Positions 47,203-58,265 of a DNA stretch of 64,000 bases are shown one piece after another. Location: assembly GCA_030435675.1 (NCBI GenBank), contig CM059624.1, positions 5,666,769-5,730,768 on the forward strand. Reading direction: 5' to 3'. How positions within the stretch are numbered: position 1 is the stretch's first letter; the number at the start of each line of letters is the position of its first letter. The position numbers and the translations under genes were made by a program. Below the pieces are notes generated by a model, which searched no databases, had not been told where the DNA came from, and saw only the letters and a list, made by a program, of their open reading frames with translations. The stretch comes from Steinernema hermaphroditum. Its lineage: Eukaryota; Nematoda; Chromadorea; Rhabditida; Steinernematidae.

Positions 47203-47824
47203 CACGTCGGACTTCACATCGCCGATCAATACGATGCGATCTGATCGGGATGGAGCGAGTAATGACAGCGCGCACTTTGGAAACGAAATGGAAAACAGGG
47301 GGATTACGTCCCACGTGAGGCGATCCACCACTGATGAACGCTAATTTGCCGATCCACGAAATCAACTGAGGGGCGACTGTAGCAAATTATAAATACGAGA
47401 TCGGCGAGAAAAACAGAATGTTCCATTCGGCCTGCACACCAGTTCTGGTCGGAAGTAAATCTTTGAAAATGGAGCTGAGAAGGGACAAATTCGAGAAGAT
47501 AGGTTGTGGAACTACCGTAGACTTTGTTTAGAGCAGCCTGTTGCATTCTTCAATTCTTCTCTCTTCGCTCTGTTTTTATCTTTGCACTCACATCAGGTGA
47601 AAGTGTTAGAGACTGCAACTTGGAAGATTTGGTCTTTGGTGGTCATGAATAGAACATACGAAAGTACCTAGAGACCACTTGTCAGATTTTTGTTTAATGG
47701 TGTATTACTGGTGCACCAGAACTCAAGTACAACAAGTTTTATGTCCTGTCGGCAATCGGCTTAATCGCTTCGTCGCACTCGTTTGCTGCTCACTCCCTTT
47801 TTGGCGTCATATTCATTGATCGTC
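47203..47824. promoter_or_regulatory. Bidirectional promoter region of the thrombospondin pair
   Basis: 622 bp separate the two divergent start codons. No coding exon was identified. Shared regulation of the two paralogues is likely from the arrangement, but I see no named motif. Confidence 0.4.
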
Positions 47825-49890
47825 ATGATCAGAGCGCCCCTTTTGTTTCTTTCCTTGTGCTGTATTCTCCAAGTTGCCATGCCAAATGAGAACTGCACAT
47901 CCGTTTGGGAGCCTTGGACAGAATGGTCTCTCTGTAGCGATCAAAATACAGTCAGTATTCGCCAAAGGAACTGCACTACCACGGCTTCTGACTGTATCGC
48001 CCTGTGCCAGTAGGTAAATTATACGATATTCCATAGAAACAGGTCTGTCTCAGCGGAAAAGAAACTGAAGAAGAACGCAAGGACTGTGAGAGTTCTCAGG
48101 TCCGCAACATCACTTCAACAGCAACATCACGAGGAACAACATCACCTCCTATTTGTCACACTGTTGGAGAGTGGACGCAGTGGACGGGCTGGACCGAATG
48201 TGACGGGAAAGGAGTTCAGAACAGAAGTCGGTACTGTGACACTGTGCCGCCGGGGTGCAAAATGGGTCAAGGCTTCATGTGCGAGTAAGTGCTGTGCTAG
48301 ATCTTTCGGCATATCTTCCGATGGGAAATATTTTACGCTTTTTCTGAGAAATGTACAAGTCATGCATTCAGTGATGAGAAACGCTTTCGATGAAAGCTTT
48401 CAGATTTTTGTTTTAAGATAAAGTGGAACAGAAGCTACCTATTGGGTTAAAACATCAAAAATCTCCATTTTTGAAAAAAAACTGTATATTACCAAGATAG
48501 ATTTTCAAGGTGGTAGCCGTGCGAATAACATTTTTCACCAAAACAGACATATTCTTCATTAAACATTGTTCGAAGCAACAGCCCGAACTCACCTAGCATG
48601 CAGGTTACGTATAAGTGAACGAAGAAAAGAATATTTTCGTCCAATATTTGATCTTCTTTTGTGCACTCTTTCTCAGAGATATCGTTGCGATAGGAAACAG
48701 CCGGTATTACTGCGATACCAATTTATTAGACAGCACTCTGATAGAGCTATATGAGCCTACAATAAGCACTGGGTTTCCATGTTTAAAATACAAGGTGTTC
48801 TCTTAATGTGTTCTCCTCTCGAACTCTCTTAGTCCTTTCATGGTTCCGGTTGTGTGCTGAGTGACATCTGCCAGCCTCTCTAATGTTCTTTGCTAAACAA
48901 TTAACGGAAGGTACATGTTTTGCATCGTGCCATTTCTTTTGAAACTCGGAGACTAGCATTTAAGATGACGGAGAATGACGGAGAATTTAAGACGACGTCG
49001 ACATAAATACCACTATGCGGTAATCGTCAAATTGTATGTCTTCCTTTCGTCGCTTGACGTAGTTTTAGCAGAAAATTCCTAGTGTAGTTTTTAAAATCTG
49101 TCACCTTAAAATAACCGATGTCTGCGCCGTTCTTTTTCATTGTGTTCAGCAACAGTACACAAAGCTACAATGACAGTCGACCATGTGGAGACACCGAACA
49201 GACTTCTCTGCCTTCCACAGGATTTGTGACCATCACAACAGCCGTGAACCCTTCAACGGTAACTTCTCTTCTTATTGGCACTTCCATGGTGACGGATGGC
49301 TCCCCAATTTTCGAATCTTCCAGCACAGTTTTGCCTTCTACAGAGAGTCTAGGTGGACTTATCGCTTTTATTTCCCTCAATTAGTTCTTTAAGGCTTAAC
49401 TGAAATCATCACTACTATGACCTCTCTCGTCTCTCCTCATTTGCCTCCAACCACAACCACAATTCCGCCAACTACAACGACGCCTCTTGTAGTTACAACC
49501 ACGATAACGGTATAACTACTCATCGTTCATCCTTACTATAGTTCGCTTCAGCCTTCACCATGTCAAGGAATCATTCAGTGGACACAGTGGACCGCGTGGC
49601 AACCTTGTTCCGCTACTTGCGGGAACTGTGGCCAGACGGTCAGGTTTAGGTCTTGTGAAGAACTGTCCGCTCCGACTGACGACTGTAAATGTCCATCGAA
49701 GTAGGTGTATTCACCATTGGAGCGAAACAGGAATCTTTGCAGAAAACTCGAAAGCGAGTTGAAACACTGCGAGTCGAGAACGTGCCCTGGAGTGCGACCT
49801 TGCTGTGATGGGCACCTGGCGGGAGAATTCAACGAAAAAGGAGAACCTCTGTGTGTGCCCGGAGTGATACCCAAATTCGCTGAAACGTGA
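47825..49890 (+). CDS. Secreted thrombospondin-repeat protein, divergent paralogue
   Basis: Six exons (47825-48009, 48054-48284, 49150-49352, 49394-49509, 49552-49700, 49743-49890) encode about 343 aa. A signal peptide (MIRAPLLFLSLCCILQVA) leads into a TSP-like module (VWEPWTEWSLC), a second (EWTQWTGWTECDGKG ... PPGCKMGQGFMC), a short Ser/Thr linker, a third (QWTQWTAWQPCSATCGNCG ... RFRSC) and a Cys-rich end (PCCDGHLAGEF ... PLCVPG). The order and phase-2 junctions match the minus-strand neighbour, and both genes end in a 148-nt last exon. The linker is only about 100 residues against roughly 575 next door, so the mucin domain is what differs. The 865-nt third intron is exceptional. Using donor 49701 rather than the TAG just after it is supported by the paralogue's identical phase. 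Confidence 0.82.
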
Positions 49891-50515
49891 AATGGTGCTT
49901 GAAATGCATTTGTTGATGGATTACGGTGCAAAATGGATATAAATGTGTGAGCGAAATTATAAATATTAGGTGAAAGTGGGCGCGCGGCTGCAAAGTGGGT
50001 TTAAGGATTACGGAAACCCCAATTCGAACAGTGAAGCCGCATGTGACAGATCATCAATGAAACGGTAGCACTTAAATATTCGAAGAACGAAGATGACACA
50101 GATGACTCAGGCAGTCTCTCCCGGAGACATGTAAAATATTTGGAAATATGAGTGGTAAGAAATTTCACGAACTTTCTGAACACCCTGAACGGTGAAAATA
50201 CACAAATTTAACTTTTTTAATTTAAGAAGTTTAAGAGTATAAGCACGGTGTCCAACGCATTGAAAACCCGAGTGAATCGTGCTTTGTCATTTTATTTTTT
50301 TTTCAATTGCGATAGAAACGTGATCAGTGTGACCTCGTTTCAGAAAATTAATTAAATTTTTAAACAATTTGTGTTATTACCCATTGTATTCGAGGCTGTA
50401 GTCGTGATCTGATCAGAACATTCACTAATCGTTTTCTCTTCCTGAATTGCAATATAAAATCGTCCAGTGCTGCTAATCCAAGATCATTCTCCTTAGTGCT
50501 GCCAGTTCTAACAAG
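49891..50515. other. No gene recognised
   Basis: AT-rich spacer. It should contain the 3' end of the upstream gene and the promoter of the small secreted protein; no motif stands out. Confidence 0.4.
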
Positions 50516-50907
50516 ATGCAATTTGTATTTTTCCTTCTTTCTCTGCTTTCTTTGTGTGAGGTGGCTCTGCTGTGTACTCCTATGGTTGCGCAGGAAAACC
50601 CCTCCACAGAACCCCCTCCACGTGGTGAAAAATGTCCTGAAGAGTTTGACATTATACTGGAAGGAGTCAAGCGAGTGTATGAGGAAGAACGTGTACTCTT
50701 CAGTTGCCCCGAGGGCAAGACCGGATACATTTATGTGAGCACGATTGTTGTTCTAGATTTGCTTCCCGATTTTAGGTGGACGACCAATTAGAAGATAGAA
50801 AAAAATTTAATGGATATGTATGGATCAAGTGTGACAAGAATTCTGGCAATTGGCGGTGGATAGGAACGAATACCAAGCTCACCAAGATCAAATGCGTGGA
50901 AAAGTAA
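50516..50907 (+). CDS. Small secreted protein, family unknown
   Basis: Two exons (50516-50734, 50776-50907) encode about 116 aa with a signal peptide (MQFVFFLLSLLSLCEVALL), a Pro-rich linker and a compact part with four cysteines and aromatic residues (KCPEEFDIILEG, LFSCPEGKTGYIY, VWIKCDKNSGNWRW, KIKCVEK). The two C-x(n)-C pairs and the GxxxFxC/W spacing recall a single complement-control (sushi)-like fold, but I would not assign it. The final GAAAAGTAAGC can also be read as a donor, so more exons are possible. A CTCCTTAG acceptor-like site precedes the ATG by 22 nt. A degenerate duplicate of the second exon lies about 200 bp downstream. Confidence 0.6.
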
Positions 50908-51078
50908 GCAGCTAATCTTACCGGTTTTCACTGATTTCATTGGGTAACACTGGATGTCAGCAGCGCCGTCTCTTAATCTTAACTTTATGCACTTAATGTG
51001 ATACTGATATAAATGTTTAACAAAAAAAGAACAATTTAAACAAGTCCACGAAGCGTATTCACATTGTGCGTGAGTGAC

Positions 51079-51137
51079 TTCTCGCAATTGGCTGTGGAAA
51101 CGAATAGCAAAGTCAACAGGGTGAGATGCGTATAAAG
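51079..51137 (+). pseudogene. Decayed duplicate of the small secreted protein's last exon
   Basis: GCAATTGGCTGTGGA, ACGAATAGCAAAGTCAA and GAGATGCGTATAAAG parallel 50851-50905 (GCAATTGGCGGTGGA, ACGAATACCAAGCTCAC, AAATGCGTGGAAA) with small deletions that break the frame. It marks an old tandem duplication. Confidence 0.55.
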
Positions 51138-51782
51138 GTCGATTCCGGCCGCAGAAGTTCTAAACTAGAAGCTACACTCCAGGGAACCTCCTGTACGTGG
51201 TGGGAGATGTGCAAGCCAAACCTATTTCACTGAAACCCCGAAGTCCATGATGGGATTCCACTTCGCCCGCTCCGTTACACTGTCGCGGTTACTCCGCATT
51301 GATCTCTTCGAACCGGAATCAGCTTTCAGCCTCTCCAGTGCCAACGCAAACAAATGGGATCGCTGTAGTTTTATCATTTGTGCGATATTCGCATGTTAGA
51401 AAAACGAGTAGAAAAGGTTTGCAAACAAAATAACGCAGTTTTTAAACGTTTTGTTTGGCAAATCTGTTCGAAGATCAGTGTTGAATGGTACTGCATAATG
51501 TCCTTGCGTGTGACATGGGATGGTGGATAACGTCATTTGTAAGCCTACGAGTCGCACCGCGCAGAACAATGACGTGTATCTATTTTTTGTCGCCATTTTC
51601 AGGAAGTCTTGAGAAGGTAATACGCACATCGTGATCATACTGGGAGACTACACCATTGAATTGCCGCTCCAAAATGTGTTACTTGTTTATTCATGCAATA
51701 ATCAACATTTTCTAAGACCTTAAAAGACCCAAAATACCAACAGTGTGCGGAAACGCTTGGCATCGATGACCTTTCTCTACAC
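51138..51782. other. No gene recognised
   Basis: Nothing supported on either strand. Confidence 0.4.
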
Positions 51783-52765
51783 CTAGAACTCGGTCAGCCA
51801 CCGCACATCGAAGGGAATCGTCCAGTAATCCGAGTGGAGTTGGTTGTCGAATGGATGCACACAGCTCAGCCACCCTATCGGGAACTTTCGTGTCTCCTCC
51901 ACGGCAAACGCGATGTACTAAAAGAGAGATTTTTCTCTTTAAACTGTCCTCTGCTAGCCTTACCAGTGGGGAAGTCAATTGACTTTTCCAGAAATAGTGA
52001 TTAGCTCTGTTGTTTCCATTCCCATAGATGTGTCCAAGTTCCACAGGAACGTCTTCACTCCACAGAGCATAGCGACACGGTTTGTGGGCGTTTGTTTGGA
52101 GGCAGAGCTGCTGCTTGTCGTCAAGATCCGGCGCTGGCCTCTTTATGATCGTATAGGGGAGCGAGACCTCGGTGGTGATTCTCAAGGAGTTCTCCTTTGA
52201 CACGGAAACGGTCAGTTGAAGATGTTTTGACCGGTGGTTGGGGAACGGTCCACCTAGCTTCTCGACTATGGAGGCGGCGAAGAACTTCCGATCGGATCTT
52301 TCGAAAAGAAGATCGATGTGGTGGAATAGAACGGACTCCACAGAGCAGAACTTCTAGAAGAAATGTCGTTTTCTAGCTGGCCGGACATTTCCTACCTCGA
52401 TCACTTTGTGCAGATCCTTCGCCACAGCCGTGGATTTCACAGCCGTCGACTTGTCGATGCTCACTTGGACATGTTTAGCGATGATCTTGTCCTGATTAGG
52501 CGGGTGATCGATCAGTTTCAGCAGAGTGTGTTTCAATTTGTCGTAGTGCACTTCTATGAACTGAAATGCGAACGTTGCGCAAATGCCAAAGTCCGTGTTT
52601 TGAACGGGTGCTTAATCGAATATTCATTGCGTGCGGCGCGGCAGGAAGTGGCCTTTCAGAGGAAAAAGGCTTAATTACATTTCGCCATTCCAGCAATGGG
52701 TGTTTCACGTGAGGGTGGATGCAGAAATTATGCGTTTCGAGAATCAATAACCGCCGAGGCACGGT
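51783..52765 (-). CDS. Unrecognised multi-exon protein, 5' end unresolved
   Basis: Four minus-strand exons fit together at phase 0: about 52765-52679, 52560-52396, 52353-51964 and 51917-51783, for at least 255 aa. Readable stretches include HNFCIHPHVKHPLLEWRN, VHYDKLKHTLLKLIDHP, VLFHHIDLLFERSDRKFF, PFPNHRSKHLQLTVSVSK, YGNGNNRANHYFWKSQL and finally FPIGWLSCVHPFDNQLHSDY before the TAG. Three good GTAAG/GTAGG donors and YTTTAG/CTTCTAG acceptors support the model, and composition changes sharply at exon edges. I do not recognise a family, signal peptide or membrane segment. The true start is upstream of 52765 or in a small first exon I could not identify. Confidence 0.6.
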
Positions 52766-53865
52766 GGGAAGTGGTCGGAAAACAAAGCAGTAGGAATTTG
52801 GATTGCAAACTCAAGTGGCGCTTTTGTTCCAAAGAACATAGGACAAGGTGTTGGGAACGAGAATGTCACAAACCTCACAACAACAATCCTGGAACCGAGA
52901 ACCACAAAATTCGATTGTCCTCGTTTCCCAGGAAGACGGATGAAAAAATGACGCAAATTGAAGTGAAAAGAGTTGTGGGAAATGGGGCCGAACGTCACAA
53001 AAGACATTTTTTGCTGTGAAATTTGTGGCTAACAAACACACGATACTCTTCAACAGTTCGAAGTTCACATTACGTCCAACCTCGGATAGGGTTCATCTTG
53101 CCGACAACTCCGTAGACGATATGCAACTTGCGTCACTATAGATACAATCCACCGTTTCGATTGTCGTCTTTTATGTTATTCTTAGCACCTTTATATGAAG
53201 TTATGAGTCACATTATATGAACGAAATGGAGCTGCTATATTAGAGTTTCGTATCCAAAAAGATCACATAAAGTGAGGACCTGGGCCGGCGTTGACCCTGT
53301 CCGATTACGTCGGCAATGAACCACACAGACAGTCCGAGAGGAATCGGTTCACTGCTGCTATATATACAATTTGGGTCGCTAAGCCAACCGTTTACTATGT
53401 TTGACTTGAATGCAATTAGAAACCGATTCTATGAGCGCCGTCCGGGTCTCCATCCAAAAAACCTTTTTGATCGAAGTTACATAATGATTTAACATCGAGA
53501 TCCGATTAGAGATGGTATGAATACCAGCCGTGCTTCTTGTTTTCCTTTCCCCCTCCACTATTTGCATGTCTAGCCATCGTATTTGGCACCTGTAATCAAA
53601 TATACTCTTTTTTTCCTGCCGACACCTTTGCGGAGGAACCCTCCAAATTGAAGGTCTCCTTAAAGTGCATTATGGTGGATGCATTAAGATCGTTCAGATC
53701 AGTACATATGAATTACCTCTTGATTCTTACATCATCCACTTGCGCATAACCAGTGAGTACACACTGTTAACCTGCTCATTAACACCCTAAGCCACTAATC
53801 AAATTGTGAAGAAGGAGTGCGCTTTGCACGCCTTCTAGCAAAGACCTTCTGCTCCCTCGTACAGA
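52766..53865. other. No supported gene
   Basis: May contain the first exon of the minus-strand gene ending at 51783. Otherwise no coding, RNA or repeat signal was seen. Confidence 0.35.
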
Positions 53866-54218
53866 TTAGTGATCAGTTGGTCGCCAAAGGACGTGTTGAG
53901 GATTTGTTTGCCACATTCCTGAATCATGCTGCGACGAACAATACTTCAGCTGCCAAGGAACTAATTGGAAAATGTCGTTTTTAATTGATTTCCCCACATC
54001 CACCCTCACCCGACAACAAAGGCGCTCCTGGAAAGGACTCACCTCGTCGGAGCGTTTGTGCGACAAAAGCGACGAAATGGAGCGGGACTGATCGCTGAAA
54101 GGGGGTCAGGGTGATGGACAGGAGGCAAAGGAGAGACTTACGCAGGAGCGTTTGTGGTGGAGACGGAGATGTCGATGGAGTTGAGCGCGAGCTCCCGCAA
54201 CGACTGTTTGAGTGCCAT
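53866..54218 (-). CDS. Possible small three-exon gene, family unknown
   Basis: Minus-strand exons 54142-54218, 54043-54094 and 53866-53949 join in frame to 70 aa (MALKQSLRELAL..., SRSISSLLSHKRSDE). Donors GTAAGTC and GTGAGTCC and acceptors TTTCAG and GGCAG are good, and the first exon lies in a GC-rich island (54000-54500) that may be a promoter. The last exon reads poorly as protein, and an alternative acceptor gives an early stop. No recognised domain. Confidence 0.3.
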
Positions 54219-55690
54219 CTTCCTCTCGGCTCAGATCGGGACGTGCATGCCAGTCCAGAAGGCGATCGCGGGCGAACACAGCCTGAATTCGTGGGAACTT
54301 GGGTCTCCTGGCCGGAGATAATTAACGAATTTGTATTTAGTGGAGGCAGCGCTTGGAGAAGGCGGGAAACGGCGGAGCGAAAGAGCCGCAGTGCGGCGGA
54401 GGGAGAGGGTTGTTCCTGGCGGAGTTCGGGAGCCGACAAAGCGCCGTCGGTGCAGGCCTACCGCTCATGGCCTGTGGCGGCGGCGGTCGTTGCAGGTAGG
54501 GCGCGAGGGTGAGATTAGGGCTGTTGGGATTGACTCGACGGGAGTTGGATCGTGGGAAACGTCTCGAAACGGCGAAGCCGCTGTTTGACATCACGTGGGA
54601 ATTGAGGGGGAAAGTGAAACAGGTTAGAAATATATATGGCTCGGTTAGGGAAAGTCGTGTTTTCTCGGATGTGAGTACACTATGTGTACTCAGTTGAGAG
54701 TGGCAACGGTCAAAGTGCACAAGGGAACAAGAAGTTGAACTTGGGAGGAGGTAAACAGAGTTTGTCACGACAAAGTACAAATTCTACAGAAATTTAATCT
54801 GTTAAGGAGTTCAAAAAAAGTTGTTGTGAGGTCGGCTTCAAGAGGAGACCTTGATCTTGAAACCTATCGCAATCATATGATAATGTATGGCACAAAGACA
54901 AGCATAGAATCTCTTAAGCCCCAGAAAAGATCTATTTTCGAAATAAAAGAATTACTGTAAACGTATTATTGTCAGCTACTTCAGAATTCGAACAAATGGC
55001 GATTATGGAAATTGCAGGTTCCATGGAAAACAAGGTTTCTGCATGATGAGTGATGTTACCATCTGCAGCAAGCCATATTGGTATAATATGTATGAGATCT
55101 AATCTACTATGTTATGTGGTCAAGGAGCTTTTGGATCTACTTACTTGCAAGATATGTGTATGTGGATAGTACTTAGGCGCTTTGCTTTGCAACCCATGAT
55201 AAGCAAGTACTGTAAGCTGAGCAGGTAAAAAAGCGGTCACGCAATGCAGAAATGTTCTTCACGTCATTGGGGATTCGAACAAAAGATGCATTCATGGAAT
55301 CGTGCCAGAATCCACAGAATCGTGACCATATGTGGAGTGACTCCAAACAAATCTGACAACTAGCAGTGAACTTCCAGCCATGACTCACTCGCTGGACATT
55401 AAACTCGGAACACATCATAACGTCAATTTGTGCGTGTCGTTCAGAGGTGACTGAGAGAAAACTCAAATGAGAAAGGTGCCAGCAGTCCCGAAAAGACGAA
55501 TTGTTCATCAAAAACGAAGATTCCATATTATCTTCATGTTATACTTCAGAGAGAGAGAGAGGGCGAATGAATGAGATGTCTCGCAGAACTCGTAAGCTCG
55601 TAAAACTGAAAGTTATATTTGTTCACATTACAGTTTTCTGAAAATTTAGAAATCACAAAATCAGGATAGTTTTACGAGTTTATTTCTCGT
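54219..55690. other. GC-rich island then AT-rich spacer
   Basis: 54220-54600 is notably GC-rich for the window and open in several frames, but I see no family resemblance. 54700-55690 holds no recognised gene. A short AG microsatellite lies at about 55547-55562. Confidence 0.4.
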
Positions 55691-55694
55691 ATCA

Positions 55695-56290
55695 AAGGCT
55701 TACGCCTTGCGAGACGTCGTATATATGCACAAGAAACACATTATCACTCCGTAGTCGCCGGTCTTCTTCTGACTTCGGCACATCAGAGTAGAGCACGGCG
55801 ATCCCATTAGTGTGCGCGGGCATCAGAGAGGCGAAGAGCTGATTCCGGAGACGGTGGAGCACAGCAAACCCATCTTAAGCTCAGGTGGCGGCGCGGACGT
55901 CGGAGTTGAGGAGCTTCTTCGGCAGCTTCCGTGGGCGGCACGAGTGAAGAACAGGCATGCAGGCGAAACGCGTTGTCGGAGCACAACAGGCGAACCGGGA
56001 ACCATCAGGGCAGCTGGCGACGCGGACTACGGAATTGTGGCGGTTCTTCGGCTTCTCTGGCGGCGCGAGTGGAGTCGGGCGGCAGTGACGGGCTTCTTGG
56101 CAAGACGGTGGAACTACGGCTCCCTGGTGTTCCAGGCCTTCTGGGAGCCGGGGCGATCATTGCGCCAACAACGACGGCCGAGAACGACCGCTCACTCAAC
56201 TCAATCGGCTCAGACAGCCTCAGCGAGAGCGAGCGGACGACCCGACTCGAATCTACATCACACAAACATCGGCTCAAGATGAGATGAGTT
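55695..56290 (-). mobile_element. mariner-family relic, second long copy
   Basis: Matches 1847-2390 over about 550 bp (GCCTTGCGAGACGTC, CACTCCGTAGTCGCCGG, GGCGCGGACGTCGGAGTTGA, TCTTGGCAAGACGGTGGAAC, CAACAACGACGGCCGAGAAC) with scattered substitutions and small indels. It lacks the C-terminal IWPSNSPDLN part present at 1614-1830. Inactive. Confidence 0.8.
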
Positions 56291-58265
56291 GGCCTTCCGA
56301 TTCAAGGCATTTCAGAACTGTCGTTGCGATCTTCTTCTTTCAATTAGAGCTTCTGCTAACCGAATACCTTTCATTTGCAATGGCGACGTATCACGAATTG
56401 CCTGCATTTTCATATAGCGGAAGCAGGTGGATCGGAATTCTAAATTTACGTCCGCTGCACGAGGCCAGATCTGTGCTTTCCAGCGAACTAGCTTATGCGT
56501 CTCCTTCCTGACTATAAACCTATTTTATGAATTATATGAAGTTGTGAGATCAGTCAGTGACCTACCTTAGCGATTCAAGTGCAAATAAACGACATATGTG
56601 GGAGTTGTGCCACCATTCTGCACTAGAAATGGCCTTTTTGAGATAAATTATGGCCGTACTTTGCCTAAGATTCGAAATTACTGATATAAACGGCATCTTC
56701 CTCTAGCTATAAACCCTTCTTCGAACGAGTTGCGGTCAAACCTCCCAACGGAGCACTCATTGCATTACTCGTTTTCGGAAGAAATTATGTCGCAACCGGG
56801 AACAGCATAATCCCGTTTCTTGGTAGTGTTTGGGTCTGTTTCCTGTTGTCAACAGCCGATCTTTTATCGAGGAGGTTCTGCAGTGTTGTGGAGAAAGATT
56901 AGAGTTCAAATTATTTTTTTTTTGTCAAAATGTCAAATTGGAGTTTGCTTTTAAAAGCTACTTTGCGTAGCTTTTACTCCAACATTCTAACCATACAATG
57001 TCGTTTTCTAAACGTAAAGTAACTTTTATGAACGATGAATTTTAGACTAAAGTTCTGAATACATTACTCAGCTGGAAAGTCTAAAATGAACTTCGTTATT
57101 CTCTAACGATTTAGATTTGCATTGTAATCAGCGAAACAGCGAAACGTAAAAACCACTTCCTTCGGAATCAGGCTTCCCTTGTGACCGTGGACATTTTCCC
57201 TCTCAAACAACAATAATCTCCGATACAAATGTTCTATGAGTTAATCACAATGAATGGCTTCCTGAGAAATTCTGTTCAAGGCTCACGTTTTGTGTGATGT
57301 TCTCCTGTAGGCTGAGAATAATCTCTCCGATGTGTAGTTTACGCTCTTCTGAAATAAAATTGTAACCTCGAAAGAGACTTTTCTGGTTATGTCATTGTCT
57401 AGTCATGCCATATCTGCTATTTTCAAGTTTTCCCAATGATTTTGTCAATTACTCGCTTCTAGAATTCGATATGCGTCGGTCAGCTTTCTTGTGTGCTGAC
57501 TGAAAATTCTTTTCAGAAACACCGAGCACATTTAGGAGTTTCAATGCACGAATCTCAATCGTGTAAACTCGTGTGCTATATCGGTGTCGAATATCCTGAT
57601 TCTATCTAATGAGGCTATAATCAACAACAGATAAAAATATGGGCAATCTCGTGTTAAGTAAAGTGAAGTGTGTTAAGAATAATTGAAGAGCTATTATGTT
57701 TCATAAGCAATTTCAGGAAAGAAATTGTGACGATAATCGTTGGTCAAAAGTTCAGATTTAGCGAATATCAGCCATTTTCATTATTATTTTAATTACTATC
57801 AATGTTCGGTACTAAGGTTATCGAACCGAATATGCTAAAAAGAACATTGCTGAGGTGCTTATTTATAGCACATCACTCCTCAAAGCTCATCTCTTCTTTT
57901 CACCATTAGAACCCTCAATTTAAGTGCTGTTATGTTGGTACGAAAGTAATTGTGCTGATAATTGCAGCTCATAAGGATAATTCGAATTATTGACCATTTT
58001 AATATTTTAATAAGTCTACCTAGAGCAGCTGTCCTTTCCGCCATAAGTGCCAAATTGTTAAGTCTTTCAGCCAGTCTCTCTTTTCTGTTTTAAATGTGAC
58101 GAATGTTCTTAAGAACTGGTCATTTCCTTTACCCCTAGTCACGTCTACAAACAACAACCTGAAATAGCATTTTTCTTCCATTAGATCTTATAGCACCTGC
58201 GTGATCAAGCACAACCCAGTTATTTTTAAGTCTAGCTCTATTTTCATCCGACACTATCTTCAGCT
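56291..58265. other. No gene recognised
   Basis: AT-rich 2-kb spacer upstream of the chemoreceptor. The segment just before 58266 ends in TATCTTCAG, an acceptor-like site 2 nt before the ATG, compatible with trans-splicing. Confidence 0.4.

Noticed and set aside
54111..54780. Arg/Ser-rich open frames in the GC-rich island
   Set aside because: GC-rich sequence lacks stops by composition; no motif or consistent splice structure beyond the tentative three-exon gene.
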